This document shows, piece by piece, positions 16,272-26,618 of a stretch of DNA of 64,000 nucleotides. The stretch lies in contig NZ_CVSX01000007.1 of NCBI RefSeq assembly GCF_001180305.1, positions 1 to 64,000 on the forward strand. The letters are read 5' to 3'. The translations under genes were made by a program, and so were the position numbers. Source of the DNA: Prochlorococcus marinus. GTDB taxonomy: Bacteria; Cyanobacteriota; Cyanobacteriia; PCC-6307; Cyanobiaceae. The number at the start of each line of letters is the position of its first letter. Position 1 is the first letter of the stretch. The notes under the pieces were generated by a model, which was not told where the DNA came from, ran no database searches, and saw only the letters and a list, made by a program, of their open reading frames with translations.

Positions 16272-18854
16272 TTAATCAACAATTATCTCTCCATTAACAA
16301 GATAAATATTTATCTTGTCTTTATTAAGGTAATGATTATTCAATATATTATTTGAAATTTTTGTCTCAATTTGTTTTTGAATAATTCTTTTTAAGGGCCT
16401 TGCACCATAGGCATGATCAAAACTATTTTCTACAAGTTGGTTAATTACCTCATCAGAAATTTTGAATTTTAAGTTTTTTTTATTAAGTCTTTTCTCTAAA
16501 TTTTGAAGCTGGATTTTTGCAATTTCTTTTATGTCATTTAACTCTAGATTATTAAAAATAACAATTTCATCAAGTCGATTTAAAAACTCAGGCTTGAAAA
16601 ATTTTTTAAGTTCAAAATCTACAACTTTTTTAATTTCACTTCTCTCTTCTTTTCTAACTGATAAATCATTTATTGAATGACTTCCCAAATTACTTGTGAG
16701 AACAATGATTGAATTTTTGAAATTTATTGTACGACCTTGGCCATCTGTAATAATTCCATCGTCAAGAACCTGTAAGAGAATATCTAAGATATCTTTGTGA
16801 GCTTTCTCTATTTCATCTAGAAGTATTAATGAATAGGGATTTTTGCGTACAGCTTCAGTTAGTTGACCGCCTGATTCGAAACCTAAATATCCTGGAGGAG
16901 CACCTATGATTTTACTAACTGAATGCTTTTCCATATATTCAGACATATCCAGTCTTGTAATTGAAGAATTTGAATCGAATATAATTTTTGCTGTCACTTT
17001 ACTCAGCTCTGTTTTCCCGACACCAGTTGGACCTAAAAAGAGGAAACTAGCTAATGGCTTGTTTGGATCATTTAAACCAGTCCTTGATCTTTTAATGGAA
17101 TCTGCCACAGCTCTAATTGCATTATCTTGCCCAATGATTTTTTCTTTAAGGATCGACTCTAGACTTAAAAGCTTATCTTTTTCTGACTGGTTTAAGTTTT
17201 GAACTGGAATAGAGGTCCACTTTGAGACAACTTCTGCAATATCATCAAAAGTCACCTCTTGCCTTAAAAGACTTGTTTCTCCATTTTTTTGAGAATTTAC
17301 TAGGGACTCACTTTTTTCTTTCAATTTTTTCTGTAATGAATTTAAAGTCCCAAATTCCAATTCTGCTGCTTTATTGAGGTCAAAACTTCTTTTGGCTTGA
17401 TCTATTTGTAATTGGATGGATTCAATTTCTTCTTTTATGGTGCTAATCTCATTAATTTCATCTTTTTCTTTTTTCCATTGAGCGCCTAATTCTTCCTGTC
17501 TATCTTTAAGTGAAATAAGTTCATTATTGATTTTTTTTAATCTTTCTATAGAAAAATCATCTGTTTCTCTTTTTAAAGATAATTTTTCCATCTCAAACTG
17601 AAGAACTTTTCGATCAATTTCATCAATTTCTTCAGGTTTCGAAGTTATGACCATATTCAACCTTGAGGCTGCTTCATCGATTAAATCTATTGCTTTGTCA
17701 GGAAGAAATCTATCGTTAATATATCTTTCGCTAAGGGTGGCAGCTGCAACCAAAGCATTATCTGTAATTCTCACACTATGGTGAACTTCATATCGTTCTC
17801 TCAATCCTCTTAATATTGATACAGTATCATCTATTGAAGGAGCCTCAATTTTTATTTTCTGAAATCTTCTTTCTAGAGCAGGATCTTTTTCTATATTTTG
17901 TTTATGTTCATTAATAGTCGTAGCACCAATACATCTAAGTTCTCCTCTCGCAAGCATTGGTTTTAATAGGTTGCTTGCATCTAAAGAACCTCCGCTAGCA
18001 CCAGCTCCAACAACTGTATGAATTTCATCAATAAAAAGGATGATCTTACCATTTGATTCTTTCACTTTCTTTAGGACATTTTTTATTCTTTCTTCAAATT
18101 CTCCACGATATTTTGCCCCAGCTAAAAGTGAACCCATATCTAATGATATTAATTGCCTATCTTGTAGCGCAGAAGGTACATCGCCATTAATAATTCTTTG
18201 AGCCAACCCTTCTACAATGGCTGTTTTACCAACCCCAGGTTCTCCAATAAGAACCGGATTGTTTTTTGTTCTTCTACTCAATATTTGAATTGTCCTTCTA
18301 ATTTCTTCATCCCTACCAATAACTGGGTCTAAGATACCATCTCTTGCTGATTGGGTTAGATCAATACCATATTTATCTAAAGACTCATTAGAGGTATTAA
18401 AGTCATTTTTTTCTGTTGGATCTGACTTCATTTTCTTTATAGTTTCAAGAAATTCTGGAATACCTTTTTGATTTAAAATTTGAAATCCATATTTATCATC
18501 ATAAGTGAAACCGTAAACTAAGTGTTCTGTTGATATCACTACATCATTTAAAATATTTTTGATCTCATTCGCTTTCAAAAATATTTTGTAAAGAGTATCA
18601 CCAATATATAAATTATCTTGCTTATTTTTCATTCTTGCCATCGAATTTAATGAAGAAATTATTTCGTTCTCAATCTTTTTAATATTTACATTATTTTTTT
18701 TTAAGATTTTTTTTGTAAGGTTGTCTTCTTTTATAAGAGCTAATAATAAATTGTCAGAGTCTACGTTTTGTTGATGATTTTTATAAGAAATTTCTTTGGC
18801 CAAAATAAAACAGTTCCAAGCAGAATTTGAAAATTCGCTTGGAACTATTTTCAT
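16272..18854 (-). CDS. clpB: ATP-dependent disaggregase ClpB
   Basis: An AAA+ chaperone that threads aggregated proteins through its ring, working with DnaK. It has an N-terminal Clp-N domain (about 1-145), a first ATPase with Walker A GEPGVGKT near 205-212 and FIDEIHT, a coiled-coil middle domain (about 405-525) that marks ClpB rather than ClpC or ClpA, and a second ATPase with GPTGVGKT near 609-616. The ATG at 18854 is preferred over the TTG just before it, giving 860 residues, the normal size. Which cyanobacterial ClpB paralogue it is cannot be decided here. petE lies upstream on the same strand. Confidence 0.95.
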   Translation of the reverse strand: MKIVPSEFSNSAWNCFILAKEISYKNHQQNVDSDNLLLALIKEDNLTKKILKKNNVNIKKIENEIISSLNSMARMKNKQDNLYIGDTLYKIFLKANEIKNILNDVVISTEHLVYGFTYDDKYGFQILNQKGIPEFLETIKKMKSDPTEKNDFNTSNESLDKYGIDLTQSARDGILDPVIGRDEEIRRTIQILSRRTKNNPVLIGEPGVGKTAIVEGLAQRIINGDVPSALQDRQLISLDMGSLLAGAKYRGEFEERIKNVLKKVKESNGKIILFIDEIHTVVGAGASGGSLDASNLLKPMLARGELRCIGATTINEHKQNIEKDPALERRFQKIKIEAPSIDDTVSILRGLRERYEVHHSVRITDNALVAAATLSERYINDRFLPDKAIDLIDEAASRLNMVITSKPEEIDEIDRKVLQFEMEKLSLKRETDDFSIERLKKINNELISLKDRQEELGAQWKKEKDEINEISTIKEEIESIQLQIDQAKRSFDLNKAAELEFGTLNSLQKKLKEKSESLVNSQKNGETSLLRQEVTFDDIAEVVSKWTSIPVQNLNQSEKDKLLSLESILKEKIIGQDNAIRAVADSIKRSRTGLNDPNKPLASFLFLGPTGVGKTELSKVTAKIIFDSNSSITRLDMSEYMEKHSVSKIIGAPPGYLGFESGGQLTEAVRKNPYSLILLDEIEKAHKDILDILLQVLDDGIITDGQGRTINFKNSIIVLTSNLGSHSINDLSVRKEERSEIKKVVDFELKKFFKPEFLNRLDEIVIFNNLELNDIKEIAKIQLQNLEKRLNKKNLKFKISDEVINQLVENSFDHAYGARPLKRIIQKQIETKISNNILNNHYLNKDKINIYLVNGEIIVD

Positions 18855-18918
18855 CAATCAATTTAAAATAATGATTGTAATAAATACTTAGTGAAAAAGT
18901 ACTAAAGAATTAAATGAT

Positions 18919-19269
18919 TTATTCAACAATAACTTTACCTACCATTCCAGCTCCTCTATGAGGCTCACAGTAGTAATCATAAGTTCCTGCTGTATCAAAT
19001 GTTTCTTCCCAAGATTCTCCTGGAGCAAAAGCTAGGTCTGCATGACTTAATTCTTCGTGTCCATCAAAAACAGCGTTGTGAGGAGCTAATTTATTATTGA
19101 CGAATTTAACTGTATCACCAGCACTAATAGTTATTGTACTTGGTTCAAATGCAAGCATTCCAGCATCCGTTCCAAGTTTTACTTCAACAGTCTTAGCTGA
19201 AACTGATGAGATACCTAAACCTAGAGTTAAAACTATTGCAAATAAACCTGCAAAGAATGAACGTAACAT
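18919..19269 (-). CDS. petE: Plastocyanin
   Basis: The soluble copper protein of the thylakoid lumen that carries electrons from cytochrome b6f to photosystem I. From the ATG at 19269 it is 116 residues, with a signal peptide ending about SVSA at 25. The copper ligands are visible: H64 (LAPHN), C101, H104 and M109 in [11 protein letters not shown]. The frame is open further upstream to 19317, but those residues precede the signal peptide and are not plastocyanin. The 59 bases upstream contain a TA-rich run that may include the promoter. Confidence 0.97.
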   Translation of the reverse strand: MLRSFFAGLFAIVLTLGLGISSVSAKTVEVKLGTDAGMLAFEPSTITISAGDTVKFVNNKLAPHNAVFDGHEELSHADLAFAPGESWEETFDTAGTYDYYCEPHRGAGMVGKVIVE

Positions 19270-19328
19270 AATAAAAATTTTTTTATATATATATATTACA
19301 AGGCTTTGGTAACCCAACTGCGAGAATT

Positions 19329-20312
19329 TTAATTGTTATTACAGCTTGGTAACTTTGATAACCTTAAAATATCATTCAGTGACTTGGCATAACTTTTAAG
19401 TTTGAAAGTCTCAGGATTAGTGATGGGGACATGATTAAAGTCATATTTTTTAATACTGAAGCTATCCCAAGGAGTAGTTTGGATGGGAAGAATTCTTAAT
19501 AATATTTTTAGAATTTTTTTTGAAAGTGGTATTGCAAAAAATCTCTTCATATTATGCCTTTTTAAAAGTGTAATGATGGCATCATCAATTGAAATGAATT
19601 TCTGACCTAGAACAAATTTTCTAAAGCCTTTGTATTGCTCTTCTTTATGATTTTTAATTAGAAACCCGCAAATCTGGGCGATATCATTTGCGTGTATAAA
19701 GTGAAATTTAGAATCGAGTTTTAAAAATCTTGCTAACCAAAGCCACTTTCCAATTTCTCTCAATCCACTAGTTAAATAACTTACAGGGTATTTACTTTTT
19801 TTTCCAAGATTTCCTCCAAAAACTAAGGTAGGGAAAACTGCGAATGTTTTTCCTGCAAATGAGCTTTCTCTAAGTCTCTGGAAACATTCATATTTTGTTT
19901 GTATGTACTCTGTTCCATAAATCAATGATTCCCTCATTAATTCTGTTTGGGTATCAAGAATACTAGCTGTTGAAAAATAAATAATCTTTTCTAACTTTTC
20001 AATATCAAGCATTTCAAGTAATTCTTCAAAAGCTTTAATATTTACTTCATAGGCTCTTCTTGGATCTCCCCAAGCTGTAGCAGTATGTATTAGGTAATTA
20101 ATTTGACTAATTTCCTTTTTATACATATTTGATTCCCTGATATCACAAACTATTAACTTGACTTTTTTATTTTCTTGAACAGAAATTGGCAACTTACTTT
20201 TATCTCTTACCATGAGATAAAGCCTGAATTTTGTGTTTTTTAAAAACCAATCAACTAAATATTGGCCAACACATCCATTCGCACCTGTAATTAATAAGTT
20301 TTTATATGCCAA
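19329..20312 (-). CDS. NAD-dependent epimerase/dehydratase (extended SDR)
   Basis: A 327-residue extended short-chain dehydrogenase. The N-terminal Rossmann motif is TGANGCVG near residue 9, and Y-I-Q-T-K (about 136-140) supplies the YxxxK catalytic pair after FSTAS. The substrate is unknown; it could act on a nucleotide sugar or other hydroxy compound. It follows hemE after 8 bases on the same strand, so the two are probably cotranscribed, with no obvious shared pathway. Confidence 0.85.
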   Translation of the reverse strand: MAYKNLLITGANGCVGQYLVDWFLKNTKFRLYLMVRDKSKLPISVQENKKVKLIVCDIRESNMYKKEISQINYLIHTATAWGDPRRAYEVNIKAFEELLEMLDIEKLEKIIYFSTASILDTQTELMRESLIYGTEYIQTKYECFQRLRESSFAGKTFAVFPTLVFGGNLGKKSKYPVSYLTSGLREIGKWLWLARFLKLDSKFHFIHANDIAQICGFLIKNHKEEQYKGFRKFVLGQKFISIDDAIITLLKRHNMKRFFAIPLSKKILKILLRILPIQTTPWDSFSIKKYDFNHVPITNPETFKLKSYAKSLNDILRLSKLPSCNNN

Positions 20313-20320
20313 GACGTTGA

Positions 20321-21361
20321 CTAGTAAGTGAGTTTTTTCCCATGTTCAAAAAATGTTTGAGCATTTTCTTCTGGAGTCCCAGGTAAAATCCCATGACCCA
20401 AATTAAGAATATATTTCCTTTCTTTAATTCTATTGAAAGTATTATCTATCCTTTCTTTTATTGATTCTTTGTTGCCGAATAAAACGCCAGGGTCAACATT
20501 CCCTTGAATTCCTATCCCACTAGGGATCCTTTTGCAAGCCTCTTCAATATCTACTGTCCAGTCTAATGAGATTATATCTACACCAGTTTTTGCCATTCTT
20601 TCTATGACACCTGCACTTCCTGAAATATAAAGAATTATCGGAGTTTCAGGGTATTCTGCTTTTACAATTTCAACAACTTTTTTTTGATACGGCCCAGCAA
20701 AGATATCGTAATCTTGTGGGCTTAGTTGGCCTGCCCATGAATCAAAAATTTGTACTACTTGCGCTCCAGATTTTATTTGATATTTAAGATATTCACCAAT
20801 AGATTTTGCAAAATGATCAAGAAGTTTATGAAGTAAATCTGGTTCATTAAAAGCCATTGATTTTATTAAAGAATAATTTTTACTGCTTTTACCTTCAACT
20901 ACATATGCAGCAAGAGTCCAAGGCGCGCCAACAAAACCTAAAACTGTTGCCTCATTATTCACATCTTTTTTTAGTGAAGAAAGAACTTGCCCAACAAAAC
21001 TTAAACTCTCACTTGGATTTAATTCTTTTAAATTTTCTACCTGGTTAAGAGTTCTTATTGGGTCCTCAATAATTGGACCTTTACTTTCTATTATTTCAAA
21101 ATTTATGCCCATCCCTGGAAGAGGTGTGAGAATATCTGAAAAAAGGATCACACCATCCGGTTTGAAAGCATGAAAAGGTTGCATTGAAATCTCATATGAA
21201 AGTTCCGGATTCTCAGACCTCTCTCTAAAGCTTGGGTAACGCTCCCTTAAGTCTCTATAGATTTTCATATATCTTCCTGCTTGCCTCATCATCCATACTG
21301 GAGGCCTATTTACTTTTTTACCTAATGCGGCGGAAAGTAGTAGCGGTAAATCTTGACCCAT
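20321..21361 (-). CDS. hemE: Uroporphyrinogen decarboxylase
   Basis: Converts uroporphyrinogen III to coproporphyrinogen III, on the path to heme and chlorophyll. The protein has the N-terminal signature [13 protein letters not shown] (about 20-32) with the essential arginines, the catalytic aspartate in ILFSDIL (about 78), the second signature around [10 protein letters not shown], and [13 protein letters not shown] near the end. Length 346 is standard. It lies 118 bases downstream of glgB; no further gene was found in that gap. Confidence 0.96.
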   Translation of the reverse strand: MGQDLPLLLSAALGKKVNRPPVWMMRQAGRYMKIYRDLRERYPSFRERSENPELSYEISMQPFHAFKPDGVILFSDILTPLPGMGINFEIIESKGPIIEDPIRTLNQVENLKELNPSESLSFVGQVLSSLKKDVNNEATVLGFVGAPWTLAAYVVEGKSSKNYSLIKSMAFNEPDLLHKLLDHFAKSIGEYLKYQIKSGAQVVQIFDSWAGQLSPQDYDIFAGPYQKKVVEIVKAEYPETPIILYISGSAGVIERMAKTGVDIISLDWTVDIEEACKRIPSGIGIQGNVDPGVLFGNKESIKERIDNTFNRIKERKYILNLGHGILPGTPEENAQTFFEHGKKLTY

Positions 21362-21479
21362 TTTTCAATTCGATATTTTAAAAAAAAAATTAAAATCTCA
21401 CTTAAAAATCTTACAATGTAAAGCAGAGTAAAAGCGTTATATGAACATTTATATGAAGAACTAAGTTAAATGAGCCTTC

Positions 21480-23744
21480 TTATTTTTTTGATTGATGTTT
21501 GAAGATACTTACACTTAATGGGGGCAAAGCAAGTTCTAGAGCATTTTGATAATCATGTATATTGCAATTTATAGTTTCTTTACCTCCCATATTTCCTTTG
21601 TTACTGCCACCGTATCTAGAGCCATCTGAATTAAATATTTCTTTATAGAAGCCTTCCACAGGAACACCTACTTTGTATGACCCATGAGTATTAGGTGTAA
21701 AGTTAGCAACAACAACAAGCCACTCATTAGTTTCGTTTTCTCTTCTCATGAAACTTATAACCGAATTAGATTTGTCATTACAATCAATCCACTGAAATCC
21801 ATAAGGATCAAAGTCATTTTTCCATAACGCAGCTTCATCTTTATAAAGTGCGTTTAGGTCATCAATCAAGTTTCTGATACCTTTATGAGGCTCAAATTCT
21901 AGTAACTCCCATTGCAGATCATCCCAAACATTCCATTCTTGTCTTTGTCCAAATTCCATTCCCATAAATATCGTTTTTTTACCAGGGTGGGTCCACATAT
22001 AAGTTAGTAAAGCTCGAGTATTTGCATATTTCTTCCAGTCATCGCCAGGCATTTTATGCAAAAGATGACTTTTCCCATGGACAACCTCATCATGACTAAG
22101 AGCAAGCATAAAGTTCTCTGTATAGTTATATGTTATCGAGAAAGTTACACTATTTTGATGAAATTGCCTAAACCAAGGATCTATCTCAAAATAATCGAGC
22201 ATATCGTGCATCCATCCCATATTCCATTTTAAATTAAATCCTAACCCTCCCATGTCAGTTGGTTTGGTTACCATTGGCCAAGTTGTTGATTCCTCAGCGA
22301 TAGAAAGTGCACCTGGGAAATGTTGGAAGAGTACATGATTAGCCTGTTGAAGAAATTTAACGGCTTCTATATTTTCATTCCCACCATTTTCATTGGGTAT
22401 CCATTCGCCATCTGGTCGCAGATAATCTCTGTAGAGCATTGAAGCTACAGCATCTACTCTTATACCATCAATATGAAACTCTTCAAACCAGTAAACGAGG
22501 TTGGCTACTAAGAAATTTCTTACTTCGTTTCTGCTGTAATTAAATATTAGGGTTCCCCATTCTTTGTGTTCACCTATTCGTGAATCTCCATGTTCATAAA
22601 GATGACAACCATCAAAAAATGCTAAACCATGCTTATCTTTTGGGAAATGACCAGGTACCCAATCAAGAATTACGCCTATGCCCTCTTCATGACATTTATT
22701 TACAAATTCTCTAAATTCATTTGGGGTGCCAAATCTACTTGTTGGTGCATACCAGCCTGTAACCTGATATCCCCATGAACCATCGAAAGGATGTTCAGAT
22801 ATTGGCATTAGTTCAATATGGGTAAATCCTCTGTCTTTTACATAAGGGATGAGTTTTTCGGTTAATTCTGGATAAGTTAATAATCTTGTCCCAGGTTTTA
22901 AATCAGCTGCAGGCACTGGATCTCTTGGCTCACCATTGTCTTCAAGATATTTATTATCTGTTGATTCATGAAGCCAACTTCCTAAATGCATTTCATAAAC
23001 TGAAATTGGCTTGTTAATTTGACTAGAAGAATCTCTATTTGAAATCCAAGAAGTATCATTCCAATTAAAGTTTTTCAATTTTGAAACTATTGAACCATTT
23101 TGAGGTCTTATTTCATGAAGGAAACCATATGGATCAGCTTTCTCATAAATATGACCTTGTTGTGTTCTTATTTCATATTTATAAACGTCTCCCTCTTGCA
23201 TTGTTGGCATGAATAGTTCCCAAATTCCCCCTAATCTCTTTTGCATTGGATGATGTCTTCCATCCCAAGAATTTATATCGCCAATTATCGAGATTGATTT
23301 TGCGTTTGGAGCCCAAATGCAGAACATGACTCCTTTTTGATTCTTTTTGTCAATGAGATGAGCTCCCATTTTCTCCCAAATATGATGATGATTACCTTCT
23401 GCAAAAAGATGCCTATCAACTTCTCCCATCCACTCTTCTCTATATGACCAAGGGTCATGTTGTGCATGTGTGATCCCTCCTCGTGAAATATTTATTTCGT
23501 AATTAGAACCTGGATTTTCAGGCAGGATTGCTTCAAAAAGCCATTTATGGTTTATGCTTTCCGCCTTGTAGGTAATATTTTTAAAATTTATTTTAACTTC
23601 ATCGGCTTCGGGCATCCATATCCTTATTACCCATTGTTCTTCATAAAAATGAGGACCTAATATTTTTAATGGATTATCATTGCAACAATTTTCTAGGTTG
23701 ATAGCTTCTGATTTAATCCAGTCTGCTTGAATTGTCTCGATCAT
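21480..23744 (-). CDS. glgB: 1,4-alpha-glucan branching enzyme
   Basis: A GH13 enzyme that makes alpha-1,6 branches in glycogen. It has an N-terminal CBM48/isoamylase-like region (to about 260, including [12 protein letters not shown]), the (beta/alpha)8 catalytic domain with the nucleophile in DGIRVDAV, the acid/base glutamate in SIAEEST and the third acidic residue in [10 protein letters not shown], and a C-terminal beta domain. Length 754 is typical of cyanobacterial GlgB. glgA is far away near 51 kb. Confidence 0.96.
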   Translation of the reverse strand: MIETIQADWIKSEAINLENCCNDNPLKILGPHFYEEQWVIRIWMPEADEVKINFKNITYKAESINHKWLFEAILPENPGSNYEINISRGGITHAQHDPWSYREEWMGEVDRHLFAEGNHHHIWEKMGAHLIDKKNQKGVMFCIWAPNAKSISIIGDINSWDGRHHPMQKRLGGIWELFMPTMQEGDVYKYEIRTQQGHIYEKADPYGFLHEIRPQNGSIVSKLKNFNWNDTSWISNRDSSSQINKPISVYEMHLGSWLHESTDNKYLEDNGEPRDPVPAADLKPGTRLLTYPELTEKLIPYVKDRGFTHIELMPISEHPFDGSWGYQVTGWYAPTSRFGTPNEFREFVNKCHEEGIGVILDWVPGHFPKDKHGLAFFDGCHLYEHGDSRIGEHKEWGTLIFNYSRNEVRNFLVANLVYWFEEFHIDGIRVDAVASMLYRDYLRPDGEWIPNENGGNENIEAVKFLQQANHVLFQHFPGALSIAEESTTWPMVTKPTDMGGLGFNLKWNMGWMHDMLDYFEIDPWFRQFHQNSVTFSITYNYTENFMLALSHDEVVHGKSHLLHKMPGDDWKKYANTRALLTYMWTHPGKKTIFMGMEFGQRQEWNVWDDLQWELLEFEPHKGIRNLIDDLNALYKDEAALWKNDFDPYGFQWIDCNDKSNSVISFMRRENETNEWLVVVANFTPNTHGSYKVGVPVEGFYKEIFNSDGSRYGGSNKGNMGGKETINCNIHDYQNALELALPPLSVSIFKHQSKK

Positions 23745-23796
23745 GACTGGTAGATATTAAGGATTAATAATATCAAATGATTAACCAAAATTATAA

Positions 23797-25377
23797 TTAT
23801 TTATTAAAAAAAGGGGTCATTTTCATAAATGTTTTATTAAGACTAAAACTAAGAGTAATAATTCTATGATTTGCTGAAGGTGCACCAACATTTGCCTCCC
23901 CAAATCCAGGATTAACTCCAATAGCGGGATAAGCTGCTGCAGATATAGATAAGCGAAGCTTGCTATCTTTAATCAAACAAATATTTGTTGGCTGCATTGT
24001 TATTTGATAAATACATTCTTCACTTATTATAGAGTTTTTAACCCTTAAGAATCCGGTTGAAAATTGATTCACCTTTTCATTACCTTCTTTAACTAGAGAT
24101 AAAGCAAGGCAGATATCGAAATTGGGTTGATCACTTTTTACTTGGATTTCTAATGTTGGAACTCCCCTTAAATATTGATCTTCTTCAAAAGAATTGGTTT
24201 GAAAAACACCCACATCTAGGCGTTTATCAATAATACTTCTATTAAACTTTCCTGGATTTGGACCTAAATGACCACCGTCAGATGGAGTAGGTCTCCATGG
24301 GTCATTAACAATTGTGAACCATCCTGATCCTTTTGAATTTATGGTCAGACTTCCATCTTCAACCTTTACATTTGCTGTGCCATCGCTTTTGAGCCCAAAA
24401 ATAAATTCAGGGTGAAATTTATTGTCTAATTCTTCCCATTTATTTAATGAAATATTCCATATTTTTTTTTCTTCTTTAAAATTCTTAGAATTCAAATTCT
24501 CATTTGACTTTAAATGTTTATCAAAAAATTTTAATAAAGATTCTTGTGATCCCTCCCACCAATTTAGATGTGTCGCATTTCCAATAATAATTTCAGGGCT
24601 TCCACCAGCTTCTTTAGATTTTTTATAAAGATCAAAGGCACCTTTTAAATGTGGATCCCAAAGTCCTCCAATAATTAACATAGGTTGTTTAATCCATGTT
24701 GAAATAGGTTTAAACTCTTCAAATGGGTAAGCATTATTTAAATTTTTAAGCCATTCCAAAACAAAACTATTAGGATCATATTTTTTTAAAGTATCAATTC
24801 CTTCCCTTAAATAACTTTTATTTTCTAAGGCTAACCTTATCTTTTCCCACTCAAGCAATTTATTTTCTCTTTTCATTTTTAATGCTGCGATTTGAAGTCC
24901 CCATGCAATATTGTTATGCCACCAATAGGCTCCTCCATCTGAGCACCAATGATCCTTAATATTCAACCCAGTCATTGCTGGAGATAAACAATCGGGCGGC
25001 TTTGAATTTAATTCACCAGTTAGTTGAGTAAATCCTTGATATGAAAAACCATATAAGCCAAGTTTTCCATTACATTCTTTTAGAGACCTTACCCATTCAT
25101 GAGTTTCTGAAGTGTCTCTCGCTTCTTGAGAAAAACCATTAAAAACTCCTTCAGAAGAGCCCATACCTCTAACATCTTGAATTATTACCATATACCCTTT
25201 GGAAGCCCACCATTCTGGGTGAGAATAGGTAATAGTTGAAGCTATTTCCCTGCCATATGGTTGTCTCATCAGTAATGCAGGCCATGGCCCATTACTATTA
25301 GGTAACCAAATTCTAGATATAAGTTTTACTCCATCTCTAAGTACAAGAGACTTGTCAAACCACCTTGAACCAGACAT
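23797..25377 (-). CDS. CocE/NonD family alpha/beta hydrolase
   Basis: A probable serine hydrolase or X-Pro dipeptidyl-peptidase-like acyl hydrolase. The alpha/beta domain contains QDVRGMGSSEG and the nucleophile elbow GFSYQG, with the serine at about residue 112 from the chosen start; a catalytic histidine is likely in NATHLNWWEG. The C-terminal 200 residues form the jelly-roll PepX_C domain (from about GSGWFTIVNDPWRP). The ATG at 25377 is chosen because the upstream ATG at 25413 would overlap the preceding gene and adds a non-conserved segment. Substrate unknown. Confidence 0.82.
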   Translation of the reverse strand: MSGSRWFDKSLVLRDGVKLISRIWLPNSNGPWPALLMRQPYGREIASTITYSHPEWWASKGYMVIIQDVRGMGSSEGVFNGFSQEARDTSETHEWVRSLKECNGKLGLYGFSYQGFTQLTGELNSKPPDCLSPAMTGLNIKDHWCSDGGAYWWHNNIAWGLQIAALKMKRENKLLEWEKIRLALENKSYLREGIDTLKKYDPNSFVLEWLKNLNNAYPFEEFKPISTWIKQPMLIIGGLWDPHLKGAFDLYKKSKEAGGSPEIIIGNATHLNWWEGSQESLLKFFDKHLKSNENLNSKNFKEEKKIWNISLNKWEELDNKFHPEFIFGLKSDGTANVKVEDGSLTINSKGSGWFTIVNDPWRPTPSDGGHLGPNPGKFNRSIIDKRLDVGVFQTNSFEEDQYLRGVPTLEIQVKSDQPNFDICLALSLVKEGNEKVNQFSTGFLRVKNSIISEECIYQITMQPTNICLIKDSKLRLSISAAAYPAIGVNPGFGEANVGAPSANHRIITLSFSLNKTFMKMTPFFNK

Positions 25378-25384
25378 TGAGGCT

Positions 25385-25651
25385 TTAGATAATGTCTGGG
25401 CAGTGGAGCCCAATGACGTAAATAGAAAAGATCTCTGCGTTAACGGGAGTTAACTTTTTTTTGTTTGATACATAATCTATAGCTTTATCTGAACTAGCTG
25501 AAATGCCTTTTGAATTAAACTCTCTAAACTTATTACATAAATTCTTAGCTTCGTTAGGATTCTTTTTTACAGTTTCCAATAAGTTAGATTGACTTAAAAC
25601 AGGGTATAAAGAGTTGTAAAACAAAAATAAAACAAATAACAAATGTTTCAT
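25385..25651 (-). CDS. Small secreted protein, function unknown
   Basis: An 88-residue protein. It starts with MKH and a hydrophobic core (LLFVLFLFYNSLYPVL) followed by SQS, a good signal peptide with cleavage near residue 20. The mature part of about 68 residues is charged and has two cysteines (one at NLCNKF, one near the C-terminus at LHCPDII), which could pair. I recognise no family. It lies 7 bases upstream of the CocE-type hydrolase on the same strand and so is probably cotranscribed with it. Confidence 0.6.
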   Translation of the reverse strand: MKHLLFVLFLFYNSLYPVLSQSNLLETVKKNPNEAKNLCNKFREFNSKGISASSDKAIDYVSNKKKLTPVNAEIFSIYVIGLHCPDII

Positions 25652-25691
25652 TATAACTATCTTTTTCTAAATTCTACATTAAAAATTTTTA

Positions 25692-26111
25692 TTATCCAAG
25701 ATTTCCAATGGATTTTTCGATTTGAGTGGCTTTTTTAATCCACACTTTTAAGAGAGTAAAAGTTGTATCTGTCTCAGTTTTTACTCTAAGAGTTCTTTCT
25801 AATCTACCAATTTTGCGTTCTAATTCGTAAGGGGTTGATAGTGATAATGATTTAAGGGAAGAGATACCGCAATGTAAAAGCAGATATGCTTGCGGTGGAG
25901 AAATTCCAATTTCTTTTTTAAAAATAGCTATGGCTCTGATTTTCTTTAGATTATTCAATGTACATAGTGAAGATTTTCTTTGAATCTCATTTATATCCAA
26001 GTCCGTAAGATTACTTAATTTTTCAAAATCAGTTAGATTGTTTTGAATAAAAAAAGATTTTTCATGTCTAAAATTAGTTGGCAAAAAATCTAAAAAGGTT
26101 TTACTTTCCAT
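25692..26111 (-). CDS. DUF4332 protein (helix-hairpin-helix type)
   Basis: A 139-residue soluble protein with DUF4332 features, made of repeated short helices of the helix-hairpin-helix kind (LTDLDINEIQRKSSL, and later ISPPQAYLLLHCGISSLKSL). Such folds often bind DNA or proteins. It follows the Ycf51 gene after 11 bases on the same strand. Function is unknown, and no catalytic residues are evident. Confidence 0.7.
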   Translation of the reverse strand: MESKTFLDFLPTNFRHEKSFFIQNNLTDFEKLSNLTDLDINEIQRKSSLCTLNNLKKIRAIAIFKKEIGISPPQAYLLLHCGISSLKSLSLSTPYELERKIGRLERTLRVKTETDTTFTLLKVWIKKATQIEKSIGNLG

Positions 26112-26122
26112 TTTTTAATAGA

Positions 26123-26566
26123 CTAATTCATTTTGACATTTTTCTGAACTTCACCTATAACAACTGGTTTACTCACACCATCAGAAATTTTTTCAAGTTT
26201 TCTTATCTTTATTTTTACATTCGCACCAGATCTGCTGCCTTTCCTTAAGTTTTCAGACAATTGTTCTAAAGTTGGTTCGATAGATTCTTCTGGAAAGTCA
26301 TCATCTGCTTTAGCAATAATCAAGTCGAACCCATTGTCATAAACAATTGGAACATATTTCGCACCTTCTATTACAACCTTTTCGGAGTAACTTTGTATAA
26401 ATGCCCAACTACTTAAAGAAAGCAATAATGAAAAAATAGTTGCTCCAATTATTCGAAATTTAAAACCAAAATTAAGTATAAAAGCTACTATTGTGCAAAT
26501 GAAAAGAAATATTCCAAAGAATCCAAAAATTTTGGGCGTGTTCTCTAATAGTTCAAAAAAAGACAT
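26123..26566 (-). CDS. Ycf51/DUF2518 membrane protein
   Basis: A 147-residue protein with two N-terminal hydrophobic segments (about 10-33 and 36-54), followed by a soluble beta-rich domain of about 90 residues. It matches the DUF2518 (Ycf51) family of cyanobacteria and some plastids. The role is unknown. It heads a minus-strand run with DUF4332, the small secreted protein and the hydrolase, and is divergent from the TamB-like gene across 52 bases. Confidence 0.75.
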   Translation of the reverse strand: MSFFELLENTPKIFGFFGIFLFICTIVAFILNFGFKFRIIGATIFSLLLSLSSWAFIQSYSEKVVIEGAKYVPIVYDNGFDLIIAKADDDFPEESIEPTLEQLSENLRKGSRSGANVKIKIRKLEKISDGVSKPVVIGEVQKNVKMN

Positions 26567-26618
26567 TTAGTGGCTTTGACCTGATTAATTTCTTATATTT
26601 TGTAAGCCTACTCTATTT

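Noticed and set aside
19270..19317. Longer plastocyanin start
   Set aside because: The extra residues come before a complete signal peptide and lie in the likely promoter.
21362..21479. Small gene or RNA between hemE and glgB
   Set aside because: Only a seven-codon frame and no stable hairpin are visible; it probably holds just the hemE promoter.
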